From Pinus tabuliformis (Eukaryota; Streptophyta; Pinopsida; Pinales; Pinaceae): a stretch of 64,000 bases of DNA. The notes beneath the pieces are model-generated. The model saw nothing but the letters and a program-made list of their open reading frames with translations. It did no database searches and was not told where the DNA came from. The position numbers were made by a program, and so were the translations under genes. Positions 32,888 through 44,500 of the stretch are shown in pieces; position 1 is the first letter of the stretch; every line of letters begins with the position of its first letter. The stretch lies in the NCBI GenBank assembly GCA_031772625.1, contig CM062810.1:705038358-705102357 (forward strand), given 5' to 3'.

Positions 32888-34294
32888 TCAACGCTTGAGT
32901 AGTTTTGGATGCTTCTGTATAAAATTCTCATCCTCCCATGTGGAATCTTCAATGGGTAAGTTCTTCCACTTGATGAGATACTCTGAAATTGATCTATTTC
33001 GTAGCTGTCGAGTTCTTGTTTCTTTGATTGCTTCAAGTTCCAATATGATTTTTCCTTCCTCATCAAGTTCTGGCAATATTGTCTGAACTGGAAGCTTGTC
33101 ACCTATAACCTTCTTTAAGCATGAAACATGGAAAACTGGGTGCACTTGAGAAGCTGCAGGAAGCTCCAATTTGTATGCCATAGTACCTATCTTTTGCAAC
33201 ACCTTGTACAGACCATAATACTTTGGTGATAATTTGTTATCCTTTTTAGCTTGCTTGAGGGACATTTTTTTATATGGCTGTAGCCGTAGGAATACCCAAT
33301 CACCTACATCAAAACTTCTTTCGCTGCGATGTTGATCTGCCTGCTGTTTCATTCTATTCTATGCCAAGGTGAGGTTATCCTTTAAGAGTTGGAGAACTTG
33401 TTGCTGATGCTTGATGTGATCTTCCACTGCTTGAACCTTAGAATTTTCTCTTAAATATGATGTGATGGATGGTGGATGATATCCATAAAGTGCCATAAAT
33501 GGGGTCATTTTTGTTACAGTATGGAAGGAAGTGTTATACCACCATTCAGCCAGGGGCAACCATTTGACCCATTGTGTATGTTTATCAAATACAAAGCAAT
33601 GAAGATATCCTTCCAAAAATTTGTTTGCTATCTCAGTTTTCCCATAAGATTGAGGATGATAAGATGAGCTATGAGCTAACTGAGTACCAAGACAAGAAAA
33701 CAATTCTGTCCAAAAATTTCCAGTGAAAATGGGATCTATGTCACTTACAATAATCTTTGGGTTTCCATGTAGCTTATGAATTGTTTCCATAAATGCAATA
33801 GAAACTGTCCTCACTTTAAATGGATGAGATAATGCACAAAAGTATGCATACTTGGTAAGTCTATCCACTACCACCATTATAACACTCTTTCCTTCGGACT
33901 CGGGTAAACCTGTGATAAAATCCATTGAAACCTCCTCCCAACGTTGGCTTGGAATGGATAAAGGTTGTAAGAGTCCTGGAGTCTTAATTGTTTCAACTTT
34001 ATTTTGTTGGCAAACCAAACATTCCGCCACAAACTTTTGAATATCCGATTTAAGGCCATCCCAAAAAAAATCATTCTTAACCTTGTGGTAGGTTTTTAAA
34101 AATCCCGAGTGCCCTCCTAAGGGAGAGGTGTGCAATTCCCTAAGAATCTTTTGTTTGAGTTGGGAATTCTTACATAGGTATACTCGATCCTTGTACCAAC
34201 AAATCATTTTTCCAGATAAATGTATCAGATGTACTGGGATCTTGTTGCATCCTTTGAATGAGTGCCCATACTTCCTCATCATTCTTCCATTCAT
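32888..34294 (-). pseudogene. Chromovirus integrase and chromodomain
   Basis: The segment 34,294-33,359 is integrase. The HHCC zinc site is visible (LHTSPLGGHSGF ... CLVCQQNK). The three acidic residues sit in MDFITGLP, VSDIDPIF and GKTEIANK. The segment 33,352-32,888 continues in the same frame after one in-frame stop (33,356-33,358), with GDWVFLRLQPYK and PVFHVSCLKK. It ends in a chromodomain with YLIKWKNLPIEDSTWE. Chromodomains steer integration toward particular chromatin. The stop between the two parts, and the frameshift before integrase, prevent a continuous product. Confidence 0.9.
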
Positions 34295-34299
34295 CCCTT

Positions 34300-36262
34300 G
34301 CTTCGTTTATCCAATCTGGTTAGATAATAGAAATAACGGAAAGAAATGCTTCCACATCCTTATCCTTTCTTGAGAGTGCATCTGCCACAACATTTTGCTT
34401 CCCTTTTTTGTAGATGATTTCAAAGTCATAACCCAACATCTTTGTGACCCATTTTTGCTGCTCTTCTGAAGATAATCTTTGTTCTAAAAGGTATTTAAGA
34501 CTATCATGATCTGTTTTTACCTTGAAGTGTCTTCCCATTAGGTAGGGTCGCCATTTCTTAAGTGCATGTAGTGTTGACAACATTTCCTTCTCATAAATAG
34601 CTTTGTGTAAATACTTTCCTTTGATTGGACGACTTTCGAAAGCAATGGGTCTTTCTTCTTGCATTATAACAGCACCAATTCCATTTCCTGAGGCATCACA
34701 TTCCACAATAAAAGTTTTTGTGAAGTCCTATGTAACTAAGACTGGTGCTTGGTACATTGCCTCTTTAAGATGTTCAAAGGCCTTTGTTGCTTCTGGAGTC
34801 CATGAAAATGCATATTTCTTCAATAATGTTGTTAGAGGTGCTGCTATTCTCCCATAATTCTTAACAAACTTGTGATAATACCCTGTAAACCTCGTAGATG
34901 CTTTATGGATGTGGGGATTTTCCATTCCTTAATGGTTTTAATTTTGCTAGGGTCTACCTTAACACATTCATGAGATACAATATGACCCAGATATTCCACC
35001 TCTTCTACTCTAAAGAAACATTTGGAGATTTTTGCGTATAATTGTTTCTCCTCCAATAGTTTGAGCACCATGTCAACATGTTGGACATGATCCTTCCAAG
35101 ACTTACTGTAGATTAGTATATCATCAGAAAATACTAACACAAATTTTCTAAGGAAGGGTTTGAAAATGGAATTCATCAAACCTTGAAATGTAGAAGGTGC
35201 ATTAGTAAGGCCAAAAGGCATGACAAAAAATTCATAATGACCCTCATGAGTTCTAAATGCTGTTTTTGGAATGTCTTCAGTATTCATTCTGATTTGATGA
35301 TATCTTGAACGAAGATCCAACTTGGTGAAGTAAATTGATCCATGCAATTCATCCAATAATTCATCAATGACAGGAATGGGAAATTTATCTTTAATAGTGA
35401 GCTTGTTGAGCTCCCTATAATCTGGACACATGCACCATGATCGATCCTTCTTGTGAACTAATACTACTGGAGCAGAGAAAGAACTTTGACTAGGTTGAAT
35501 TATACCAGTCTCTAGCATTTCTGCAACCATACGTTCAATTTCACTCTTTTTGGCATAGGGATATCTGTACGGCTTGATGTTTGGAGGAACACTTCCTGGA
35601 ATCAAATGAATAGCATCATCATGAGCACGAATAGGTGGGAGACCTTTGGGAGTCTCAAATACCTTGGAATGATTTTCCAAGACTTTTTGAAGATCTGGAG
35701 AAATAGATGATTTCGATGTGGGAACCTCTAGCGAACATAATTGTGCAATTACACCTCGTTGTTCCTTCTTTAGAATCTTTGTCATACCATTAGAGCTGAT
35801 TATCTTTCTCGGTTTCCCTGCAATACCCCTTAATTCAACTTCCTTTCCTTCCGCAGAAAATTTCATGAAAAGTTCTTGAAAATTAAAAGCTATTGTACCC
35901 AAGGATTGTAGCCATTGGACTCCTAGTACAACTTCAGCACCACCCATTGGAATGGAAAGAATTGGGCTATTCAATACATATTCTCCCATGGATAAATTGA
36001 TATTATGGCACTTGCCAGAGCAATTTATGGTTCCCCCACTTGCAACCATCACTTGACACTCTGGTGCTGGATATATGAAGCAATTCAATTCCTTTGCTAT
36101 CTTGCAATGAATAAAATTATGGGTACTTCCCGAATCAATCAACACCATTACATTTTTCTTCTTGATATGTCCTTCCATCTTGATAGTTTGAGGAGTGCTA
36201 ATTCCAGCCAATGCATTACAAGATATGGTCAGATTAATTTCTTCTTTATCTAGGGTTTGTTC
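34300..36262 (-). pseudogene. Chromovirus protease, reverse transcriptase, RNase H
   Basis: From about 36,262 the frame runs to 34,844. The protease core is VLIDSGSTHN near 36,130. The reverse transcriptase has YRELNKLTIKDKFP, FTKLDLRSRYHQI, MPFGLTNAPSTFQ and the catalytic FSDDILIYS near 35,130. A frameshift near 34,860 moves the reading to 34,925-34,320, with an in-frame TAG at about 34,728. RNase H begins ECDASGNGIGAV and continues through KTDHDSLKYLLEQ to ADALSRK. Another frameshift precedes the integrase. All active-site motifs are still readable, but the frame is broken. Confidence 0.9.
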
Positions 36263-36267
36263 CTAGA

Positions 36268-37434
36268 TTATATCCTCTTCTTTTGACATTCTTGTTCCTT
36301 TTCTTCCTCCTCTTCACAATCTATGTAGAATAATTTCTTCTCAGCACACTTATGACCTTTAGTGTATTTTCTATCACAACTGTAACAAAGCCCTTTTGCT
36401 CTTTTTTCTTCCAATTGTTGTGGTGTCAACCTTGTAGGTTGTGGAAGGCTAGGGGAAGCAACACTTCCATCTTTATAGTTGTGAGTGGTAGGCTTCCTGG
36501 TTGCCATAATTTTGCTTTCAATTTTTCTTGCTAACCTGAATGCCTTCTCCAATGAACCAGGTTCCCAAAGGCGAACCTCATGTTGGATATTATCCTTTAA
36601 AGTCCCTATGAACACATCAATCCTATGCTCCTCTGGAATATCTTTTACCCTTATGTTCAATTTTTGGAAGTCCTCAATGTGCTCCATCATTGAACCCTTT
36701 TGTTTGAGATTTATCAATTGGCTAAAAAAGGTGTTGCTTTTTGTATCCTCATAATGTGCTATCATTTCTTCCGTAAAAATTGCCCAAGTGACAATTTGTT
36801 TACAAGATCAAAGCCATCGATACCATACAAACTGATTTGGTTCCAAATATAAGCTTGCAATACATACCTTTTGTGTGTTTTGTACATTATGGAGATCGAA
36901 AAATTGCTCCATCTGTAATATCCATGTTCTAGGATCCTTGCCATCAAACTTCCTCATATCGATTTTTGGAACATGGTGGGTCTTCAATCCAACATTAGAG
37001 TCTATGAAATCATGATTAATATTTATTTTGTTCTTATCATGAGTTTCCTTTACTACCCTTTCACCATTAGTGACCATTTCTTGTAACAACTTATTCAAAT
37101 TTATCTTCAATTCTTTCATCTTATCGTCCGTGTCATTCATCTTAGCGTCCATCTTAGCATCCATGCCATCCATCTTAGCTTCCATGCCGTCCATCTTAGC
37201 TTCCAAGTCATTCATCTTAGCTTCTACACCTTTCTTTAAACCATCCATCTTAGCTTCTACATCTTTCTTTAAACCATCCATCTTATTTTATGTTACCTTT
37301 TGTGCGAGTGAAATTTGTTGCACTTGGTTTCGTAATATTGATATATCATGTTGCATTTCTTCCTCTTCTTCATGAGTCATGCTAGAGCTTTCAGGTTGCT
37401 TACTAGGTGTTTCCATTTTCTTTCTTCGGGGCAT
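36268..37434 (-). pseudogene. Chromovirus gag with 7-residue repeats
   Basis: It starts at the ATG at 37,434 (MPRRKKMETPSKQ), directly after the leader. The same frame continues to 36,268 through two stops: a TAA at about 37,290 and a TGA at 36,808. Residues about 50-110 are a tandem array of 7-residue units of the type AKMDGME, encoded by a 21-bp minisatellite (about 37,130-37,280). It would form a long coiled coil. A retrotransposon gag core follows (FDGKDPRTWILQMEQFF). The zinc knuckle CYSCDRKYTKGHKC lies near 36,335. Gag forms the particle and binds RNA. Confidence 0.88.
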
Positions 37435-38092
37435 CAATTACCGATAATAATGCTTCACTATGCCCTTTGAATTCCTTCAAACTAATTTTTCAAACCAAGC
37501 TTATGCAAAAATTTTAAAATACACACCTTTTTTCACTTGTAGGAGCTCGATATTGAATCTGATGTACCTCTGTAATTTTGGATCTCCTAGTTCTAAAATC
37601 ATGACCTGCAGTAGCCCTCTGCGTCCTCTTTCCAATGCCACCAATCTGATCAAAATTGGATTCTCCAAGGAAGAGTTATGCCAAATCTCCCACGGTGACC
37701 TGATTATAGACTAGTTCAGTAGAGCGAACTTGTACGATGTGCCACGTGTCACTGTTTCGACCTTAGTACTTGAAACTGATACACAGAAAACTAGAGGTTG
37801 TCCTCTTTCTGAAACTTCTTACGAGATTTCAATCTGATGCTCAAAACAAAAGTTATGACGATTTTCCCCAGGTCACCTGTTTGGAATGTAATTCGGGAGT
37901 CTACAAAAACGCCAACTTCCTCAGATCATATCTTCGCAAATATAGCAAGAAAATCTCTGAAATTTGGACCCAAAGTTCATAACTATTTTGGCTCAAATGG
38001 GTTTTTTTTAGCTTCTGAAACGTCACAGAAAAAAAGTTATAGCGAAAATTCCACGATGACCTATTTAGAGCAGCGAAACCCTAGAATCCAAA
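37435..38092 (-). other. Chromovirus 5' leader with repeated 180-bp units
   Basis: This is the untranslated leader between primer site and gag. The motif AGTTATGMC followed by a GACCTGTTT-type block recurs at 37,674, 37,851 and 38,035 (177 and 184 bp apart). The same unit forms the 186-bp array at 56.8-57.6 kb. Confidence 0.7.
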
Positions 38093-38104
38093 GCTCTGAT
38101 GCCA
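38093..38104 (-). other. Chromovirus primer-binding site (tRNA-iMet type)
   Basis: On the minus strand TGGCATCAGAGC lies two bases inside the 5' LTR. It differs by one base from TGGTATCAGAGC, the usual tRNA-iMet complement in plant Ty3 elements. Confidence 0.85.
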
Positions 38105-38106
38105 AA

Positions 38107-38440
38107 TGTTATGATACCAACTCACAAAAATATAGAAAAGATAGATGAACGCCTTAGAAATAAGCCTCTTGGAGGGGGGAAACCTCCTTTACATTACACA
38201 AATGAAAAATTCTTAGATGATTCAAATGACAAAACGTCCTTTCTATATATAGGAGTCTACGGGGTCACAATATAACCAAGCCGACTTAACAATAATAATA
38301 TAAAGGCACAAAAATAACAATAGAGGGATTCGATGGGGCACAATAATAACAATATGGGGACAATAGGGGCACAATAATAACAATAAGGGATACAACGACA
38401 ATAGTAATGGGGGGATAACTAATATTATAGGGACCTAACA
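38107..38440 (-). repeat. Chromovirus 5' LTR
   Basis: A 334-bp LTR matching 32,525-32,858 with about ten substitutions. It is the 5' LTR because primer site and gag lie on its lower-coordinate side on the minus strand. Confidence 0.95.
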
Positions 38441-38445
38441 ATTCA

Positions 38446-40180
38446 TTACTATGAACATTAGATTATGCATAGATATAAGTATATGACTCAAATAGAATTA
38501 AATGTAAAAATATAGTACAATTATAAGAGTATAAATAAATATAAACTTACTTTGCATTGGGACATTGGATGTGAAGACGGTCATAGCATTTGAACCATTT
38601 CATTTCCATTCTTCTTAAGACTTTGACCATCTTCTGGGGTTTTCATTGATTACACTGGTTCCAAAAGAAACACCAACACCATAAATAAGAAACAACACAC
38701 ACACACACACACACACACACAAAACAAATCAAGCATAACAATATAAAAATTAGAAAAATTATCTATTTACCATCCCATTATTATAATAAAACATAACCAT
38801 TTATATAATAATGTTTCTTTGGAATAGGTTATATGGATTAAAAACTTATTGGCACAATAACCCCTTGAAATCTAGGTGAGCGTCGTAATGGTTGGTAGCT
38901 TGAAGTTTGTTGTGTATTCAAGTTGATGGATCTATATTTAACATCCAAACTATGTGAAGATCTCTCTAGGGAATTTTGTTGATTAGGCTATGGATATCAA
39001 TAACAAAGAGAAACTAGTATACAACTATAATAAAAGTAAATATCATTTAATGTTAAAATGTCTTGAAAATTAATACATGCAAAACAATGGACTCAACTTT
39101 GTTGTCATTATTATTATTAGTTTCATCAAAGTTTAATATATGGGTATGTCCATCTAATCCTTCTTCCCCTACATCATCATGAACCTCCGTCCTTACTTTC
39201 CATTTTAAAGCAATATCTATGTGCTTCATTGTGTCCATACGTCTACGAGGTAGACTCTGATCCCAATGATGAATTTTTTCACGAAATTTTTGCTTTGAAG
39301 TATAATTGAGCTGATCAAATGTACCAATTTCAATGAATTTAGTCCACAACAATAAATTTATATTATTAAAAAACATATGCACATAAATACCAATAAATAC
39401 TTACAACTGAAATAATTTCTTCATTGACAAATATTTTATATGCTTGTTGGTGTGCACGACATAGCCTTGCATCTAAATCATATTGTATTTTTGTATTTTG
39501 CCTTTTAACCTCACTTGTTGATTTGGCATCCTATTACTTAAAGTAAATATCCATAATTTTTTGTTAAAAATATCTTCATTTTCCAACAATTTAAATCAAA
39601 ATGCATGTATACAAAAATTCCTCTATGTGAACCCTATCTTTATCATTCCTATTAAAAAAAAAGAAAAATATTAATTAATTTAAACTTGTAACTAAATAAT
39701 CAAATTAAAACTAAAATTAATTTAAACTTATATTAAAAGTAAATTAAATCTATATTTTAAACAAATTTAAAATCAAATAAACCATTAATTAAAACTATTT
39801 TAAAAATAAATTAAATTACACTGAATTAAAAGATTAAAAACACTAAAACAACAATAAACTAAACCAAAACAATCATTAAAATAAATAATAAATATTAAAA
39901 CTATTAAAATCAATACTAATTGAAAAAAAAACAATAATAATTGAAAAACGTAAAATAAAAGTGTTAAAATTATAATAGCTAAAATAACTAATTGAAATAA
40001 AGAAACGATATTTATTAAAAAGAATTAAAATTAAAGCTCAATCAACATATCTAGATAAAAGAAAAACTAGATACCCCACGATTTCCTATACAATCTTGTT
40101 GAGTAGGAAAAATAAGTCGACAAAAAACTATTAATTTAGAGAAAAAATAAAAATAAAAATTATTTATGAAATATTAATTT
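38446..40180. other. AT-rich stretch with degraded coding traces
   Basis: A (CA)n microsatellite lies at about 38,697-38,722. A minus-strand open frame at 39,053-39,382 (109 codons) contains HHWDQSLPRRRMDTMKHID and an acidic Asn-rich end. Another minus-strand trace near 39,400-39,540 reads LDARLCRAHQQAYKIFVNEE. These could be exons of one unrecognised, decayed gene, but I cannot name it. Very AT-rich DNA follows to 40,180. Confidence 0.35.
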
Positions 40181-40197
40181 ATATACACACTAACTTT
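40181..40197. repeat. LINE-2 target-site duplication, left
   Basis: ATATACACACTAACTTT is identical to 47,325-47,341. Confidence 0.95.
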
Positions 40198-40415
40198 TTT
40201 TTTTAATAAGGTCGTTTACTGATATATTATAAAACTTCAAGGAGCGAGTCCTGTTACATAAGATGAGAAGAACAATGAGGGGAGGATCCAAAATGGGTAC
40301 GCAGACCCTTGATCCTTGTCAGAGGACTTGTAGATTGAGATTTGAAAAAGATAACGGCTATATTGCCGTACAAACAGGCCTACTAGAAAGCAAAATTTAC
40401 AAGACATAGAACAAG

Positions 40416-40760
40416 TTACAGTTGCTGGTTTACAGAATCATCGGGCTGAGGCTCCTTTTTCTCGCTGATCTTTGTCGAGGCCTCTGCGTGCATGCTTTGA
40501 GTCATTGCTTTAATGTGAGCAATTGCTTCTTCCAGGTGGTTGCATTTTTCTTTAAGACCTTCAATCTCCGCTCTCTGTTTCTCCAGCTTTTTCCTTTTTG
40601 ATCTACTATCAGCTTGAAATTCTTCCTTGAGGTCGTTAAAGTGTTTTACGAATCAGGCGATCATGAAATAGTGTGCTTTGCACAGTGTGCAGCTGTTGTT
40701 GGTGATTACTCGCTCCAAGGGGTTCTCTGCCGGTTCACGCTCCACTGGATTCTCTGCCAT
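40416..40760 (-). pseudogene. LINE-2 ORF3: CxxC and coiled-coil protein
   Basis: The ATG is at 40,760 (MAENPVEREPAENPLER, an internal duplication of the ENP-ER motif). A TGA at about 40,656 stands where LINE-1 has CGA (Arg). Beyond it the same frame runs to a TAA at 40,416, for 115 codons in all. SCTLCKAHYFMI carries the CxxC pair. RAEIEGLKEKCNHLEEAI carries the C-x-H pair in a heptad-like segment. The tail is hydrophilic and ends SVNQQL. The alignment with LINE-1 ORF3 needs no gaps over about 100 residues. The single stop is a likely CpG deamination. Confidence 0.75.
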
Positions 40761-41574
40761 TTCGATTCCTCTCTTGGAAGCTTGAGGAAGATGGAGCAGA
40801 GGGATAAGCTGGGGGAAGCAGAAGGGAGTGGAGAGATGGAGGAGGGAAGAAGGGGAGATCTGGCAGATAGCGCGGGCCTGAAAAAGAGACACTGAGGGGA
40901 GGCCGCCTATGACAGAGAGAAAAATGATATGGAGGGGGTAGAACAGGGGGGAGGAAGAGACCAGGGAGGAAGAGAGCGCAGAGGAGGGAGGGCGCTGATT
41001 CAAACAACCAGAGAGACTGTTAGCGAGAAAGCAAAAAGAAACACAAATGACACAGCGATTACCACTGAGGTCGGAGGGAGACAACTTTCTTCCGAAGCTG
41101 GTCGCAGAGCCCAATCTAGAACTGAGGAACACCTGGGGCTTTCTGAAGAGAATCGGGCCTTTACTCTTTTGGTCTTGAAGAACTGATGCTCTGAGCTGAA
41201 GGGAGAGTGAGGTTCCCTGATGAATATAAAGAAGGTCGAGAGACTGGGCATCCAAATCTGGTGCATGTGGCGCAGGGATTTTGCTGATCATGTGATCATG
41301 TCTTGGATTTTTTATGCAGTCGGTATAGATTTTGATGAGACTGGCGCCTAACCTCTGCTTGGAATTGTCACGAGAACTCTGACTGAGCTTGATCCCGTAC
41401 CTGTTTGTTTTGTCAGTGGAGATTTCCTTTGCAGCGATCAGGATGAGGAGGATGCCAATGTCAGAAGGGGTGGAGTCTGCGGACTGCTTGTCGATTTTGG
41501 GAGAAAGGGCGGATGGGATAATGAGATGGCTGATATGACCGAAGTTCAGAGAAGTTGCTGAAGGATGGGTCGGG
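40761..41574 (-). other. LINE-2 spacer between ORF2 and ORF3
   Basis: Overlapping open frames exist (41,651-40,653 and 41,007-40,735), but the translations are Ser/Pro/Leu-rich and do not align with the LINE-1 spacer. I regard this as untranslated. Its GC content is higher than that of the LINE-1 spacer. Confidence 0.55.
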
Positions 41575-44500
41575 TTACGGGATTGGCTTGTCATAAATAT
41601 GATCATTCTCTCGGACCTGACTAGTGGTTCTGTTGACTGCCCTGTTGGCAAGAGAGTCCGCTTCTGTGTTATTATTCCTCAGTACATGTTTGAAACTGGT
41701 ATCTCCCAGATGGCTTATATTATTCATGATCCTTAGTTTGATGTTGCTGAGAGCCTTTTTTTGAATTCTCCCCTTGTAGCCAGTGCAGTGATCACAATTG
41801 CCGAGTCCCCCAGAATGATTGGGTTCTGAACTTGCATCTACTTCATAATGCTTGTGCCTAAAAGGAGGCTATAAGCCTCTGCCATGTTATTTGACATTTG
41901 ACCCAGGCCCCATTCATAGGTTATGAGAATTTTTCCATACTGATCTTTTATAATTCCCCCTGCCCCTGCTTTCCCCGGATTGTTTTTTGAAGCTCCATCA
42001 AACTGGAGAGTGGTTCTCTTTTGCTCATGTATCCATTGGTTTATGTCTTCCTTGGTGCCCCTAAGTTTCCAATTGTTCCCCCTCTTGCCAGTTGTGGAAG
42101 GGGTTGCTTATTTTTGTCATAACTTAGACAGAATTTATTGAACTAGTCTTCCTCATCTTTTTGCCAGCTGGATCGGTCCGGTTGAGAGACAGAGTTGGCG
42201 CTTATTATCTCGGAGACCAGGCCCATAGTTTTTTCCAAGGTGCAAGCTGGGTTTGGCTTCTGGTTGTTGAAGATGCAGTTATTCCTGGTGAGCCAAATTT
42301 TCTAGCTGAGCGTTGAGGGTATACATTTCCACAAGCGGGTGATGATGGCCTTGCTTTTCCTAGAATGGAGGTAACATTTCTCCTAGTTTTTGTGTAGAGT
42401 GGATAGCTGGTCGAAGGTCTCTCTTATTTTCAATGGACTGATAATTTGGTTCCAACAGCTTTGGGCATAAGGACAATCTAAAAAGAGGTGTTGGCTACTT
42501 TCCTCCTCAGCACGGCAGAGACAGCAGATTGAGGGACCATGTATACCTCTTTTTTTGAGATTCTCGGCCGTAAGGATCTTGCCTTTGAGAAGAGTCCAGT
42601 TGAAGAATTTGACCTTTGGAAGGCATTCTGATTTCCACACCGCTGTACAAAGATTCCAGTTACCTAGAGCAGAGCTTGCCTGAAGAAGTTTGTACCCATC
42701 TTTTACAGTGAAGTTTCCTCCGCTAGGATCCCATATGAACCTGTCGCAAGCCTCTTTGTTTATGGGAGCTGATCCCGAAAGGGAGATCTTGAGGTCTGCC
42801 CATTGATCCCTGAGGTTATTTGGGAGAGGTAGATCCTTCCATGCAAGCCAACTATTTTGATCCCATAGGGAGATGTCATAAAGAGAGTTCAAGTTTTTTG
42901 CTTCCATCCAAGTTTTCAAGGTGCTGAACTGCTGAAGAAGATTTCTTGGCTTTGCTCCCATAATTCTGTCCGTCCATATATTTATTTCTTTTCCATTGCC
43001 CGACGATTTTGAGATGTGATTTCTGAATTGAGGGAGGACTTTTTTGATGAGTTTCCAGACTGGAGTGCAAGGTCTATCTACGATTACTTCAGAGAGGACA
43101 TTAGAGTTCAGCCCATTGAGGTATTTCCTCTTCATAGCCTCCACCCACCAGGAGCCTTTTCCTATGAGCATTCGCCAGATCAGTTTAAATCCCATTGCTT
43201 TGTTAGAGAGACTTGGAATTTTGATGGCTAAGCCCCCTTTTTTGAAGGGGAGGGTAACTTGATCCCATCTGACTAGGCTGAATTTTTTCGAGTCTTGCTT
43301 CCCTCCCTGCCAGAGGAAACTTCTCATAATTAACTCCATGTGCTTATGGGCACTAGCAGGGGCCAAAGTTACTGCATATTGATATATGGGGAGAGCAGAG
43401 AGGAGAGCCTTAATGAGAGTAGTTCTGCCAGCCAAATTTAGCCAGGACAACCCCCAACTTTGGAGTAGTCCTCTCATTTTTTCTATATGCTTAACCCAAA
43501 TTTCAGACTTAACTATTTCTTTTGCTAAGGGCAGACCCAGATAAGAGAAGTGACTCCAATTCCTTTGAACTGGGATGTCCATGATCAAGGAGATTCTTTG
43601 CATGATTTGAAGAGGGACATTCCAAGTGTATATTTTACATTTTTTGTTGTTTAGCATTCCCCCTGATGCTGCTAGGAAGGAGTCCAGAGTTTTCTTGAAT
43701 CTTTTTGCCATTAAGCTTGAGGCTCCCCCTATTAAAAGGGTGTCATCCGCAAAGAGAGAATGATTAATTTCTTTTATCCCTCTCTCTATGCTAATCCCTG
43801 TGATCTCCTTTTGCTTGCGGAGTTTTTCTAGATGAATGCTCAAGGTTTCAGCCATGATGATATATAAGAAGGGAGAGAGGGGGCAGCCTTGCCTCAGTCC
43901 CCTAGTGCTTCTAAAGTAGCTGCTGGGTCTACCATTTATGAGGGGGGCAGTCCAAGGGTTTGAGATGCACTCCATGGTGATGCTTATGAATTTGCTGGAG
44001 ATCCCGAATTTCCTGAGGACATCTGCCAGGAAGTGATGGTCGACCCTGTCAAAGGCATTTGCCATGTCCAATTTTATAATCATACCTCTTTCTTTTCTGT
44101 TGATGCTACTGTGAATTGCTTCTTGAATCAATATGACGTTGTCCATTATTTGTCTATGGGGGACAAATCCGCCTTGATTCTCTGATATAAGGTAGGGAAG
44201 AAGCTTTTTTAGCCTGTTAGCCAGAATTTTAGTAACTATCTTGTATGAAACGTTGCAAAGAGAAATAGGTCTAAAACGGTCAAAGGAGAGGGGATTGAGG
44301 TCCTTGGGGATGAGAGCAAGGTGGGAGGATTTAGTGTTTTCCCCCATCTTGAATTTTTTAAAGACATTTTTTACCATCCTGACATAATCTTTTTTTATTG
44401 TGTCCCAGTGATTCCTGTAGAAGGCAACAGTGAAACCGTCGGGTCCCGGGGCCTTATCCGGTTGCATGCTGAAGATCGCCAACCTTATCTCCTCCTCTGA

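Larger units (their letters stand above)
32525..38440 (-). mobile_element. Complete Ty3 chromovirus LTR retrotransposon
   Basis: 5,916 bp bounded by two 334-bp LTRs and a perfect 5-bp target duplication ATTCA (32,520-32,524 and 38,441-38,445). On the minus strand the order is 5' LTR, primer site, leader, gag, protease, reverse transcriptase, RNase H, integrase, chromodomain, polypurine tract, 3' LTR. About ten differences separate the two LTRs by eye (about 97% identity), so it is neither brand new nor ancient. Coding regions carry several stops and frameshifts. The short LTRs and chromodomain are compatible with a Reina-like lineage, which I cannot confirm without a tree. Confidence 0.95.

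Noticed and set aside
40653-41651. 332-codon frame in LINE-2 as one protein
   Set aside because: Most of it lies in the non-conserved spacer and is Ser/Pro/Leu-rich. Only the last segment, from 40,760, matches LINE-1 ORF3.
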